From Solimicrobium silvestre (GTDB lineage Bacteria > Pseudomonadota > Gammaproteobacteria > Burkholderiales > Burkholderiaceae_D): a DNA stretch of 64,000 bases. The translations under genes and the position numbers were made by a program. Location of the stretch: positions 124,001 to 188,000 of the forward strand of contig NZ_PUGF01000001.1 of the NCBI RefSeq assembly GCF_002976435.1, read 5' to 3'. Within the stretch, counting starts at the first letter, position 1; each line of letters starts with the position of its first letter. Below, in pieces: positions 26,301-34,229 of this stretch. The notes below the pieces were generated by a model. It saw only the letters and a program-made list of their open reading frames with translations. It had not been told where the DNA came from and ran no database searches.

Positions 26301-28684
26301 TTTTTCGCGTCGTTCATCTGGACGGCGAAGTGCGCTATCTCAAAGCCGCCGCCTATATTGAGCGCGACGATTCAGGAAAAGCGTTGCGGGTGACCGGGAT
26401 CAATATGGACATCACCGACCAACTGCTGCTCGAATCGAGCCTGCGGCAGGCAAAGGATTCGGCTGATATTGCAAATCGCGCAAAATCAGAATTCCTTGCC
26501 AATATGAGTCATGAAATTCGAACACCGATGAATGCCATTCTCGGCATGCTACAACTTTTGCAGCAGACCGAATTAGATCGCCGCCAAGTCGACTATGTGT
26601 CCAAAACTGAATCTGCTGCCAAGGCGTTGCTGGGTATCTTGAACGATATTCTGGATTTTTCCAAAGTAGAAGCTGGCAAGATGGAATTGGATCCACATCC
26701 CTTCAGTATTGATAAATTGCTGCGCGATGTCGCCGTGATACTTTCCGCGAATGTGGGCAATAAAGACGTAGAGGTATTATTCGAAGTCGACCCAACCATT
26801 CCAAAATGGATAATTAGTGACGATCTACGCTTGCAGCAAATACTGATTAACCTGGCCGGAAACGCGATTAAATTTACCGAGCATGGCGAAATTGTGTTGT
26901 CGGTCAAGTTAGTGACAAGCGATGAGTCAGGTCTCACTATCGATTTTTCCGTGCGTGATACCGGGATCGGAATTTCACCGGAACAGTGCGAGCGAATATT
27001 TGAGGGTTTTTCGCAAGCTGAAGCATCAACCGCCAGACGCTTTGGCGGGTCCGGCCTGGGGCTGGCAATCTGTCAACGGCTGGTACGATTAATGGGTGGC
27101 ACATTAGAAGTAAACAGCACGGTAAATGTCGGCAGCACTTTTCATTTCACAATGTGTTGCAAGCGTTCTGAACAAGTGGATGTACCAAGCGAAAAACGAT
27201 TGGTCGTTGATACTAAAACTCTCCATTGTCTGGTTGTTGAAGACAATTCGTCTGCGCGACAAATTCTCGCAGAAATGTTGCGCTCATTCCGTTGGGAAGT
27301 TGACACGGCAGATAGTGGGCTAACCGCAATTGACATGGTTGAGAAGCGAAATAAGAAAAATCCTTACGATGTCATTTTTGTCGATTGGCGCATGCCGGGT
27401 ATGGATGGCTGGGAGACTAGTAAGCACATCAGAGAAAAACTCTCCGGCCTCAGCGCTACGATTATTGTCATGGTCACGGCGCATAGCCGCGAGTTGATTG
27501 CACAACGTAAAACACAGATGCCATCACTTCTCGATGGCTTCCTTGTAAAACCGGTAACCGCGTCAATGCTGTATGACGCCGTTGCAGATAGTCGGGCAAA
27601 CAACGGGCAAGTCGTCCCGGTAGAGTTGCGCCAACCTATTCAGCAACAACGCCTGGCTGGCGTGCGCATCTTGGTTGTTGAAGATAATGCGACCAATCAG
27701 CAGGTGGCGCGGGAGCTTCTCTCTAACGATGGTGCACTGGTGGTCGTTGTCGATGACGGCCAGGCTGGGATAGATGCGTTACGGTTTGCCGAACCGCGGT
27801 TTGACGTGGTGTTGATGGACGTGCAGATGCCCAATATGGATGGCTACACTGCAACCAAAATCATTCGAACCGAGTTAGGCGAGACCACATTACCAATTAT
27901 CGCCATTACCGCCAACGCCATGTCCTCTGATCGCGATGCCGCTTTTGCGGCGGGTATGACTGACCATGTCGGCAAGCCATTCGACTTGTCGCAATTGATA
28001 TCGGTGATTCTCAAACATATCAAGCATGACGCCACGATGCTTATTTTGCCGAATGAAGAACTTGAAGAGCATGAGTCTTTGTACTTGCAAGATTTTAATG
28101 CGGACTCGGCATTGATCCGGCTTGGAGGCAATAGTAAGACTTACCAAGCCGCACTCAAGGGCTTTATTCGCGAAGTTTCAGATTCAAAATTACACTATGA
28201 AGCGCTGAAAAAGAATCAACGTCGAGACGATATTAGAAGGATGTTCCACACGATTAAGGGGCTTGCCGCGACAGTTGGTGCAAATAGACTTTCTGCCATC
28301 GCAGAGTCTGAGGAAAATTATCTTAATGATCCGTCAAATACCGGACCACTGAAAGAGCTTGACTCATTTTGGCTTGTTGCTGACAGTGCCCTCGAAAACG
28401 CAAAACGCCATTTGATCGCCGCTGTGGATGTAGAGGTTACTACGAGCGTTTATGATCAAGTCGATTTATTGACGTTGCGCGAAGAGCTTGGGCGTCTTCA
28501 GGTGCAGTTGCAATCATCGGATTTCGACGCTGAACAAAAATACGACCAATTGCACAGGTCATGCGGGGCGATATTTCCTGTTGAATATAAAAAAATTGGC
28601 GAATGTATTGAGCTATTAAAGTTTGCAGATGCCGCTCTGATTTGCGCAGAATTGCTTAATGAAATTGACAGCCTTATTTCTTAG
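23351..28684 (+). CDS. Hybrid sensor histidine kinase with multiple PAS domains, two receivers and HPt
   Basis: This membrane phosphorelay protein has about 1777 residues. TM1 (~13-33) and TM2 (~331-351) flank a ~300-residue periplasmic sensor region of Cache-like character (SALKLNQSYLSDIDLNRERGKI-type ligand region). About five PAS domains follow, starting near 363, 507, 647, 783 and 911. HisKA has phospho-His1054 in FLANMSHEIRTPMNA. The ATPase domain has its N box near 1170 (NAIKFTEHGE), DTGIGI and GGSGLGLA. Receiver 1 has phospho-acceptor near Asp1345 (FVDWRMPGMDGW), receiver 2 Asp1490 (LMDVQMPNMDGY), and HPt His1633 (FHTIKGLAATVG). I chose ATG 23351 over a TTG at 23339. Its output partner may be the upstream REC-GGDEF protein. 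Confidence 0.93.
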   Translation: MKNSLRELGRPIVICTLLIFIALISTTLFIVGQVERERTINAMKSRMLASSEIRKARLTEHINQLRHDVQFLSKVPPVQGMIRSIGHGGVDIQENTPLSLWQKRLQTIFLEFIKANPELTKLRFIGVANDGMELVRIERKQGKIFVVTQDQLQAKGDRYFFISASKLKLNQSYLSDIDLNRERGKIDEPVVRTLRAATPVFAENGEIFGIVILNRNVQSDFAELESSSTANFKIYLTNSSGDYLVNPDQQHTFGFDYGNQWRWQNDFHFDSSDQQHPSGPQSFLTSDGSTTHVVQTQIPLDENDPNRFLTLAVTLPDKTIAQAVMNAQLNSLFVILGASLLASGAMYFYWWQKRHLDKKQSEMAAIVESSHDAIIGKTLEGVVTSWNTGAEEMFGYSSKEAVHKRLVDLIVPDDRRGEEVLILRKLSNGERITDFDSIRHRKDGTLLDVSVTVSPIRSLSGKVIGAAKTVRDISQKKKDEESIRELNRTLEIQVVERTAKIRSYSALQHAILNNASYAMIATDTNGLITVFNPSAERMLGYTADEIVGKKNPEIFHDMAEVIERANAFSEELGEEIKPGFNVFVAKSIRGLPNEHEWTYVRKDGSRLSVQLSATALRDDNGNIIGYLGIVSDLTERQIAENALQAQYRFLNTLADNIPGLVAYWDRDLCCRFSNRVYYEWFGKTSEEMRGIHLRTLLGETLYAKNEHHINAAFAGQVQLFERTMTKPDGSLLYTWAHYIPDIDNGAVRGLIVLVSDVTELKVAQLNLEELNSRLKIRTNDLERTGQIAGAGAWSVDLIGKKINWSRQTALIHEVPDGYEPTVEKSIQFYTKESQHVIQSILDKALKTHQPWDIELPIITAKGKHRWTRSVGEVELNKNGDPIKLFGAIQDITERRTASEALTAVRDQLLMAAKVAGLGIWGWQLSDDSLLWNDLMFELYDQPKSLNRNGLNYEHWRSRVHQEDVEATVKCLNDAVEGHGIYDPIFRVVHLDGEVRYLKAAAYIERDDSGKALRVTGINMDITDQLLLESSLRQAKDSADIANRAKSEFLANMSHEIRTPMNAILGMLQLLQQTELDRRQVDYVSKTESAAKALLGILNDILDFSKVEAGKMELDPHPFSIDKLLRDVAVILSANVGNKDVEVLFEVDPTIPKWIISDDLRLQQILINLAGNAIKFTEHGEIVLSVKLVTSDESGLTIDFSVRDTGIGISPEQCERIFEGFSQAEASTARRFGGSGLGLAICQRLVRLMGGTLEVNSTVNVGSTFHFTMCCKRSEQVDVPSEKRLVVDTKTLHCLVVEDNSSARQILAEMLRSFRWEVDTADSGLTAIDMVEKRNKKNPYDVIFVDWRMPGMDGWETSKHIREKLSGLSATIIVMVTAHSRELIAQRKTQMPSLLDGFLVKPVTASMLYDAVADSRANNGQVVPVELRQPIQQQRLAGVRILVVEDNATNQQVARELLSNDGALVVVVDDGQAGIDALRFAEPRFDVVLMDVQMPNMDGYTATKIIRTELGETTLPIIAITANAMSSDRDAAFAAGMTDHVGKPFDLSQLISVILKHIKHDATMLILPNEELEEHESLYLQDFNADSALIRLGGNSKTYQAALKGFIREVSDSKLHYEALKKNQRRDDIRRMFHTIKGLAATVGANRLSAIAESEENYLNDPSNTGPLKELDSFWLVADSALENAKRHLIAAVDVEVTTSVYDQVDLLTLREELGRLQVQLQSSDFDAEQKYDQLHRSCGAIFPVEYKKIGECIELLKFADAALICAELLNEIDSLIS

Positions 28685-28758
28685 AAATTTGCATTATTAA
28701 GAAAACACACATTAGGCTCGCGGTTAAGCTCTACACGTTAAAAAGCTATTCCTTCACT

Positions 28759-28790
28759 AACGTCATCCCCGCCTGCGCGAGGATGGCGTT
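28759..28790. repeat. Short palindromic repeat of the CGTCAT-type intergenic family
   Basis: AACGTCATCC and GGATGGCGTT arms flank CCGCCTGCGCGA. The same right arm with one change occurs at 40178-40197, so these are members of one dispersed repeat family. Confidence 0.7.
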
Positions 28791-28833
28791 ACACAGTTTA
28801 TTCGCTTATCTGAACAGCATTAAACCGCCAGCC

Positions 28834-28926
28834 GGTTTTTAAAACTCCCTTTCAAACCTGCTCTTTCCACTTCAATAGCTTTATGAATATAGGCTTTCAA
28901 GAGGCTTTCCATCTCAACTATTTCCT
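28834..28926 (-). pseudogene. Decayed partial copy of the YdeI-family gene
   Basis: This ~93-bp stretch aligns almost base for base with 38122-38216, inside the intact YdeI-family gene at 37918-38508, in the same orientation. Shared text includes CCACTTCAAT and GAATATAGGCTTTCAAGA. About ten substitutions and small indels are visible by eye, and it has no start or stop of its own. It is a leftover of a duplication or of recombination between repeats, not a functional gene. Confidence 0.8.
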
Positions 28927-28950
28927 GAAACAAGCATCAAAGTTGAAAGG

Positions 28951-28984
28951 TTAACTTGCAAGTTAAACTGCCTTTATATATTAT
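28951..28984 (+). promoter_or_regulatory. Promoter with MarR-type palindromic operator
   Basis: TTGCAA (28956-28961) and TATTAT (28979-28984) are separated by 17 bases. The -35 sits in the perfect 16-bp palindrome TTAACTTGCAAGTTAA (28951-28966). Binding of the downstream MarR protein would block the promoter, giving autorepression relieved by a ligand. Transcription would start about 25 bp before the MarR ATG. Confidence 0.8.
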
Positions 28985-29017
28985 ATGAACTCGCAATTTA
29001 CGGAAACTCCATGAATC

Positions 29018-29446
29018 ATGTCGCAAAAAAACATTGAAACCGCTGCAATCGACTTTACCCAAGCTGTTGGGCTGTTGGTGCGCCGTCTGCGCGCAGTAGC
29101 CGCTACGCAGGGACTATCAATGACCGAGTCCGTTGTTATGGCTCGGCTGGAAAAAGAAGGGCCTGCAACCATTGCCGATTTGGCGCGCGCGGAAGGAATG
29201 AAGCCGCAATCGATGGGAACCACCGTCGCAGCACTTGAAGAAATGGACTTGATCGTGCGCAAGGCGCATCCAACCGACGGCCGCCAAATGCTTATAGAGT
29301 TGTCTGATAATGGCCTGGCCTTGCGGAAAAGCACCGGCGATGCGAAGCGTACATGGCTAACGCAAGCCATCGCCCAACTTGATGAAACAGAACGGGAAAC
29401 GCTGTATCAGGCAAGCGATATCATCAGACGCTTGGTGGAAAAATGA
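29018..29446 (+). CDS. MarR-family transcriptional regulator
   Basis: This 142-residue dimeric winged-helix regulator contains the DNA-binding core LSMTESVVMARLEKEGPATIADLARAEGMKPQSMGTTVAALEEMDLIVRKAHPTDGRQMLIELSDNG in the usual order (recognition helix at PQSMGTTVAALE, wing DGRQ). Members sense phenolics, drugs or oxidants. The gene heads a tight operon: the MFS transporter ATG overlaps its TGA stop by 4 bp, and an isochorismatase-fold gene follows. A palindrome on the -35 box upstream indicates autorepression. The inducer is unknown; the paired exporter suggests a toxic small molecule. Confidence 0.93.
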   Translation: MSQKNIETAAIDFTQAVGLLVRRLRAVAATQGLSMTESVVMARLEKEGPATIADLARAEGMKPQSMGTTVAALEEMDLIVRKAHPTDGRQMLIELSDNGLALRKSTGDAKRTWLTQAIAQLDETERETLYQASDIIRRLVEK

Positions 29447-30840
29447 TGAGCAATACGACAAGCCTTAATGCGTCCGAAGGTATCAACCCGCAAGTGTGGA
29501 AAGTGGCCGCAGTTGTTATCGTAGGGCCCTTCATGACGCAGATGGATTCGACGGTCGTCAATGTGTCGTTGTCGGCCATCCGCATGGAACTGCATTCATC
29601 GATCGCGACGGCACAATGGATCATCGGCGGTTACTTGCTGGCGTTGGCGTTGATGCTGCCGCTCAGTGGTTGGCTGGTGGATCGCATAGGGGCGAAGCGG
29701 CTTTATTTGGGATGCTTTTCGGTATTCACATTAGCTTCGCTGTTGTGCGGATCAGCGCGAACCATGGAGGAGCTGATTGGTGCCCGATTGATTCAAGGTA
29801 TCGCTGGCGGCTTACTCGCACCGATGACGCAAATGATGATTGCACGAGTGGCCGGCAAGCATATGGCACGTGTGCTGGGCTATCTGGTTGTGCCGATTAT
29901 GATTGCACCTATTATTGGCCCGGTCTTGGCAGGGGCGATTTTGAAATATACGTCCTGGCCCTGGCTTTTTTACATCAATTTGCCGATTGGGGTATTGGGG
30001 CTGCTATTGGCGAGTCTTTTGCTTCCGTCCGACGAAACCTCAATCCAGAAGCGTCCTTTCGATCTCCTGGGTTTTCTGCTGATTTCTCCGGGACTTGCTT
30101 GCCTGCTGTATGGGCTCCAGCATGCATCGGATTCGGATGGCAAGTTAATTTTGCTGCTAGGTTCCGTGTTGACGATGGCGTTTATCTGGCATGCGAAGCG
30201 CAAAGGAAGTGCTGCACTGATTGATCTTGAACTCTTTCATAACCGTATTTTTTCGACGGCAGCCATGACCCAATTTTTATCCAACGGCATGTTTTACGCC
30301 CGGCAGTTTCTTATCCCTCTTTATCTGATCACGGGCTGCGCTCTGTCCCCAAGCAAAGCAGGTTCAATGATTGCGGCGATGGGGCTCGGGATGATGTGCT
30401 CATTTCCGTTGATGGGCTGGTTGACAGGAAGATTTGGCTGTCGTGCAGTGTCGACAGGCGGCGCTCTGTTGGCTCTGCTGGGTATGCTTCCTTTTGTGTG
30501 GATGATTCAGTACGAATTTTCATCCACGCTGACGGTCGTAAGCCTGTTCGTTGCCGGCGCCGGCCATGGCATGATCAATATTCCGTCCGTGTCGGCGGCG
30601 TATGCGTCCGTTTCGCGTGACAAGTTGGCTGTTGCGAACACGGCACTCAATATCGCCCAGCGATTGGGCGGACCGGTCGCAACGACGGTCTTAGCCATTG
30701 TCATGTCGTTAGCGGCTTCCATCTATCCGGCCTCAGGACCACACTCGTTCATGACTGCCTTTGTACTGGTGATCGCCCTGCATTTGCTTGCGCTGGTGTC
30801 GGCAAGTCGCCTTCCCATTTCGATGCACACTCCCAACTAA
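29443..30840 (+). CDS. MFS drug exporter of the DHA2 (EmrB/QacA) family
   Basis: A 465-residue inner-membrane protein with about 14 hydrophobic helices. It begins with the DHA2 signature VGPFMTQMDSTVVNVSLSAI (motif D1) and then has WIIGGYLLALALMLPLSGWLVDRIGAKRLYLG (motif A), GARLIQGIAGGLLAPM (motif B) and GPVLAGAILKYTSWPWLFYINLPIGV (motif C, antiporter signature). It should export drugs or toxic metabolites by proton antiport. The ATG overlaps the MarR stop (ATGA), so the two are translationally coupled. No EmrA-like adaptor is encoded nearby, so it may act alone across the inner membrane. Confidence 0.9.
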   Translation: MMSNTTSLNASEGINPQVWKVAAVVIVGPFMTQMDSTVVNVSLSAIRMELHSSIATAQWIIGGYLLALALMLPLSGWLVDRIGAKRLYLGCFSVFTLASLLCGSARTMEELIGARLIQGIAGGLLAPMTQMMIARVAGKHMARVLGYLVVPIMIAPIIGPVLAGAILKYTSWPWLFYINLPIGVLGLLLASLLLPSDETSIQKRPFDLLGFLLISPGLACLLYGLQHASDSDGKLILLLGSVLTMAFIWHAKRKGSAALIDLELFHNRIFSTAAMTQFLSNGMFYARQFLIPLYLITGCALSPSKAGSMIAAMGLGMMCSFPLMGWLTGRFGCRAVSTGGALLALLGMLPFVWMIQYEFSSTLTVVSLFVAGAGHGMINIPSVSAAYASVSRDKLAVANTALNIAQRLGGPVATTVLAIVMSLAASIYPASGPHSFMTAFVLVIALHLLALVSASRLPISMHTPN

Positions 30841-30851
30841 AAGAAATAGCC

Positions 30852-31415
30852 ATGACCATCACAAAACTCGATGACACCTGCGCCTTGATCGTAATCGACT
30901 TGCAAAAAGGCATAGTCGGTTTACCGACCGCGCATCCCAGCAGTGAAATAGTTCAACGTTCATCCCAACTGGCGCGTGCTTTTCGTGCGCGAGCGCTTCC
31001 GGTAGTTTTAGTCAACGTAGCAGGCAGAGCGCCAGGACGCACCGATTCCGGGCCTCCAAAATTTGTGTTTCCAGACAATTGGACAGTGCTTGTTCCCGAA
31101 CTGGAGCAGCAACCCAACGATCATCTCGTTACCAAGAATCGCATAGGTGCGTTTCTTGGCACGGATTTAGATGCTTATTTACGGCAGCGCGGCGTAACCC
31201 AAATCATCCTGACGGGCATATCGACCAGTAGCGGCGTGGAAGCGACGGCGCGCAGTGCATACGATCTGGGTTACAACGTGGTATTTGTGGCCGATGCGAT
31301 GACGGATCTAGATCCTGACATGCATCGCCATAGCATCGAAAAGGTCTTCCCGAAACTGGGTGAAACGGGCAAAACAGATGACTTACTAATGCTTCTTAAT
31401 TCGCATAAACTTTAA
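30852..31415 (+). CDS. Isochorismatase-fold protein lacking the nucleophilic Cys (YecD-like)
   Basis: A 187-residue single-domain protein of the cysteine hydrolase superfamily. Two of the three catalytic residues are visible, Asp16 (IVIDLQKG) and Lys95 (VTKNRIGAF). At the position of the catalytic Cys in the usual TxxCV motif the sequence is TSSGV (Gly128), as in E. coli YecD (from memory of that family). It probably does not hydrolyse amides by the usual thiol mechanism. It is 11 bp after the MFS exporter in the MarR-controlled operon and may bind or modify the exported compound. Confidence 0.85.
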   Translation: MTITKLDDTCALIVIDLQKGIVGLPTAHPSSEIVQRSSQLARAFRARALPVVLVNVAGRAPGRTDSGPPKFVFPDNWTVLVPELEQQPNDHLVTKNRIGAFLGTDLDAYLRQRGVTQIILTGISTSSGVEATARSAYDLGYNVVFVADAMTDLDPDMHRHSIEKVFPKLGETGKTDDLLMLLNSHKL

Positions 31416-31520
31416 CAATTTTTCTCGATCCAGCGCCTATTTTTCTTCTCTAAAAATGTCGGGACAGGTCGGTTTATTCTACAAACAGCAGGCCGACCCG
31501 GCCTGCATTCGAGGCAGCAG

Positions 31521-32303
31521 ATGCAAAACTTAGTTTCAGGATTGGTTTCAGAATTAGTTTCAGAATTGACGAGACTGTACCTTCCGACTAGCAGCTTGTC
31601 GGCGGAAGCGCTGGCGCAACATTTGTTGGGTCACAAAACACTTGCCATCAACCTGGCGACAGAAGATGGATTGACCGGTGCAGTAGTCATCACCTTCGAC
31701 AAAGTTGGTGATAGTGATGACGCGCAGCATTGGAGCCGGTTGTGTACGGTAGCAAACGCCTTGCAGTCTGAGTTCGGCTTCCCGGCGCCAGCGGTGAGTA
31801 TTTCCGGCGCAAACGGCTACGGACTTTGGCTGTCATTCGAGGTACCTGTTCCAGTGGCGCAGGCGCAAAAATTTCTGGAGCTACTCAGTAAGGCGTACTT
31901 CCCGGACATGGAGCTTGGTGCAGTTAGTGCTCCAGTCGAGTTGCCACCTTGTTTGCATCAGAGCACCGGCAAGTGGGCCGCGTTTATCCATCCTGGCATG
32001 GGCGCTTCCTTCGCCGATGAGTCGGGGCTGGAGATGGCGCCACCGATTGCCGGGCAGCTCGCATTTCTGACGGGATTGCACAGCATCAGCGAGGTCCAAT
32101 TCCTGTCTGCTCTGAAAGCGCTTCAACAATTGCATGGTGCAGCGGCTATGGACAAAATGGACAATATAGAGAAAATTCCGCCGTCGGCGCATGTTGCGAC
32201 TTCAGATAATTTGCTTCTGAGGGATGCAACGCTCGAGGACATCGTCAACTTCCTGCATTCAAAAAATATCGAGCCGACATTCCGACATCTGATTCCCAGA
32301 TAA
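31521..32303 (+). CDS. Unrecognised protein with a weak resemblance to archaeo-eukaryotic primase-like domains
   Basis: I do not recognise this 260-residue soluble protein with confidence. The segment PAPAVSISGANGYGLWLSFEVPVPVAQAQKFLELLSKAYFP resembles the strand-turn-strand ('SGxxGYHLW') of primase/polymerase-fold proteins such as LigD-type or TOTE-system primases, and the nearby LPPCLHQSTGKWAAFIHPGMG is compatible with a nucleic-acid pocket, but the catalytic Asp pair is not evident. The C-terminus (DNLLLRDATLEDIVNFLHSKNIEPTFRHLI) looks like a small helical tail. The N-terminus is built on a 12-bp tandem repeat (VSGL-VSEL-VSEL). It stands alone between the MarR operon and the liv genes. Function unknown. 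Confidence 0.6.
   Translation: MQNLVSGLVSELVSELTRLYLPTSSLSAEALAQHLLGHKTLAINLATEDGLTGAVVITFDKVGDSDDAQHWSRLCTVANALQSEFGFPAPAVSISGANGYGLWLSFEVPVPVAQAQKFLELLSKAYFPDMELGAVSAPVELPPCLHQSTGKWAAFIHPGMGASFADESGLEMAPPIAGQLAFLTGLHSISEVQFLSALKALQQLHGAAAMDKMDNIEKIPPSAHVATSDNLLLRDATLEDIVNFLHSKNIEPTFRHLIPR
31533..31568 (+). repeat. Three in-frame 12-bp tandem units in the 5' end of the unrecognised gene
   Basis: GTTTCAGGATTG, GTTTCAGAATTA and GTTTCAGAATTG follow one another and encode VSGL, VSEL, VSEL. As the unit length is a multiple of three, copy-number change would lengthen or shorten the N-terminus without frameshift. Confidence 0.85.
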
Positions 32304-32691
32304 AGGAAGGCTATCTAGATTTAAAAGTCAAAACATCTGGTTCGCGTTCACCTGCGCACCAGAACTATGTGGCTGGCAATGCTGGATGCGTTAAGGTCAG
32401 CTATCTAAACCATTTTTAACAAGAAAATAATTATCAAAAATAGATCACATATTTCGCGCGGCCATGCTAAAATTGTTGCAATTTAGCAATTATTGCACTG
32501 AGCGAAGTTTAGGCCTTTGCTGGATACGGAAAAATCGGGTGCTACCGGATATCTCAATTTGCTCAATCTATATTGCCGCCTCTTGTTGGTCATCAATATA
32601 AATCATGCGACGGTCAGTCTTGTAAAAGTCGCCCGAAACAGCAGTAGGTAAAGGGAGCAAACGAAATAATTGCTTATCGAAGGAGTGTTTT
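32304..32691. other. Leader region upstream of the branched-chain amino acid transporter
   Basis: AT-rich noncoding sequence. It contains a hairpin at 32465-32488 (TGCTAAA / TTTAGCA with TTG and CAA inner arms), a possible operator or transcript structure. No known riboswitch was recognised. Confidence 0.4.
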
Positions 32692-32745
32692 ATGTTTCAA
32701 AAAATAATACAATCCACTCGTTTTAGCCGGAATATTATTAAATAG
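32692..32745 (+). CDS. Possible 17-codon small ORF with strong ribosome site
   Basis: The frame reads MFQKIIQSTRFSRNIIK and stops at TAG. It is preceded by GAAGGAGTGTTTT, the best Shine-Dalgarno in this noncoding stretch, at good spacing. It could be a small membrane-active or leader peptide. It contains no run of Leu, Ile and Val codons that would mark a classical attenuator (three Ile pairs are present: IIQ, NII). It lies 217 bp before the substrate-binding protein gene. It could equally be chance. Confidence 0.3.
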   Translation: MFQKIIQSTRFSRNIIK

Positions 32746-32962
32746 ATCTGACCATGTCTTGTACTCAAAATTTTCAATTAAATCCATTGTAATAAGAGTA
32801 ACGACAGAGTTAATTTTTTGTGTCCTTCAATAAAAATCACATATAGTTAATATCAGATAAAAAGCATAATTTAGGATCAGCTAACTGCCCCCGTAAGAAC
32901 GGGCGTCTTGCAAAACTCTAAATGTAAAACCATAACAATTACAGTAATGATGAGGTAGAAAA

Positions 32963-34120
32963 ATGAATACGACGTTAAAGCTACTCGTGGTCAGCATGGC
33001 ACTCGGTTTTTCCGCAGCGAGCATGGCTGCCGATCCGATCAAAATTGGTGTTGCTGGTCCGTTTACCGGCGGTTCGGCACCGATGGGCATGTCGATGCGT
33101 GACGGTGTCAAGCTTGCTGTGGCAGAGATTAATGCCAAAGGCGGAGTGTTGGGACGCCAGTTGCAATTGGTCGAGCGTGATGACGAAGCGAAGAATGAGC
33201 GCGGCGTGCAAATCGCGCAAGAAATGATTAACAAGGAAAAAGTCGTCGCCACCGTCGGCTTTATCAACACTGGTGTGGCGCTGGCTGCGCAGCGCTTCTA
33301 TCAAGAAGCAAAGATCCCGGTCATGGACAATGTGGCGACCGGTTCTATCGTCACCAAACAGTTTCCTGATCAGCCGGAGAACTATATTTTCCGCAATGCC
33401 GCCAGCGACACAATACAGTCGGCCATGATCGTGCAAGAAGCCGTTGATCGTCGCAAGTTCAAGAAAGTCGCGATACTTGCCGACTCGACCAACTACGGTC
33501 AACTGGGCCGTGAAGATCTGGAAAAAGCCCTCGACAAAAAAGGCTTGAAAGCGGTTGCTGTTGAAAAATACAATTTGAAAGACGTCGACATGACGGCCCA
33601 GTTACTCAAAGCCAAACAGGCTGGCGCCGAAGTGGTACTGACTTACGGTATTGGTCCCGAATTGGCGCAAATTGCCAACGGTATGGAAAAGCTGGGCTGG
33701 AAAGTGCCGCTGATCGGTAGCTGGACACTGTCAATGGCCAACTTCATCGACAATGCCGGCAAAAACGGCGATGGCACCCGCATGCCGCAGACTTTCATCG
33801 AAGATGGTACGACGCCTAAGCGCAAGGCATTCATTGATGCCTACGTCAAAACGTATCACCCACCCAACGGGCGTATGCCATCACCGGTGTCAGCAGCTCA
33901 AGGTTACGATTCGATCTACCTGCTAGTGGCCGCGATGAAACAGGCGGGCACGACCGACGGGCCTAAAGTACGCGCTGCGCTGGAAAACCTGAACGATAAA
34001 ATCGACGGTGTCGTCACCACTTATTCCAAACCCTTCAGCAAGGATAATCACGAAGCGATCAATGCAGACTTGACGGTGTTTGGCGAAGTCAGGGATGGCA
34101 GAGTCGTGCTGGCAAAATAA
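32963..34120 (+). CDS. livK: Branched-chain amino acid ABC transporter substrate-binding protein
   Basis: A 385-residue periplasmic binding protein with signal peptide (LLVVSMALGFSAASMA). The type I periplasmic-binding fold is clear: IKIGVAGPFTGGSAPMGMSMRDGVKLAVAEINAKGGVLGRQLQLVERDDE, VVATVGFINTGVALAAQRFYQEAKIPVMDNVATGS and IFRNAASDTIQSAMIVQEAV. Family substrates are Leu, Ile and Val, but related proteins bind other amino acids, urea or aromatic acids; a leucine-dehydrogenase-type gene nearby supports branched-chain amino acids. It is separated from livH by a hairpin with a T-run, suggesting partial termination that would leave binding protein in excess. Confidence 0.88.
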   Translation: MNTTLKLLVVSMALGFSAASMAADPIKIGVAGPFTGGSAPMGMSMRDGVKLAVAEINAKGGVLGRQLQLVERDDEAKNERGVQIAQEMINKEKVVATVGFINTGVALAAQRFYQEAKIPVMDNVATGSIVTKQFPDQPENYIFRNAASDTIQSAMIVQEAVDRRKFKKVAILADSTNYGQLGREDLEKALDKKGLKAVAVEKYNLKDVDMTAQLLKAKQAGAEVVLTYGIGPELAQIANGMEKLGWKVPLIGSWTLSMANFIDNAGKNGDGTRMPQTFIEDGTTPKRKAFIDAYVKTYHPPNGRMPSPVSAAQGYDSIYLLVAAMKQAGTTDGPKVRAALENLNDKIDGVVTTYSKPFSKDNHEAINADLTVFGEVRDGRVVLAK

Positions 34121-34140
34121 GCTAAGCTGAGCTTGCTACC

Positions 34141-34172
34141 GGCCAGACTGAATGAATTAAGTCTGGCCTTTT
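34141..34172 (+). terminator. Hairpin with T-run between livK and livH
   Basis: GGCCAGACT (34141-34149) pairs with AGTCTGGCC (34160-34168), followed by TTTTCTTT. It is probably a leaky terminator that sets high binding-protein to permease stoichiometry. Confidence 0.8.
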
Positions 34173-34229
34173 CTTTACAGTAAGGCGATGAGCTGCTAAG
34201 TCAGCTTGCATTGCACTGGGGTTTAAATC

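Noticed and set aside
29496-30224. 242-codon frame inside the MFS exporter gene
   Set aside because: It is a same-strand shadow in another frame of a gene with clear DHA2 motifs.
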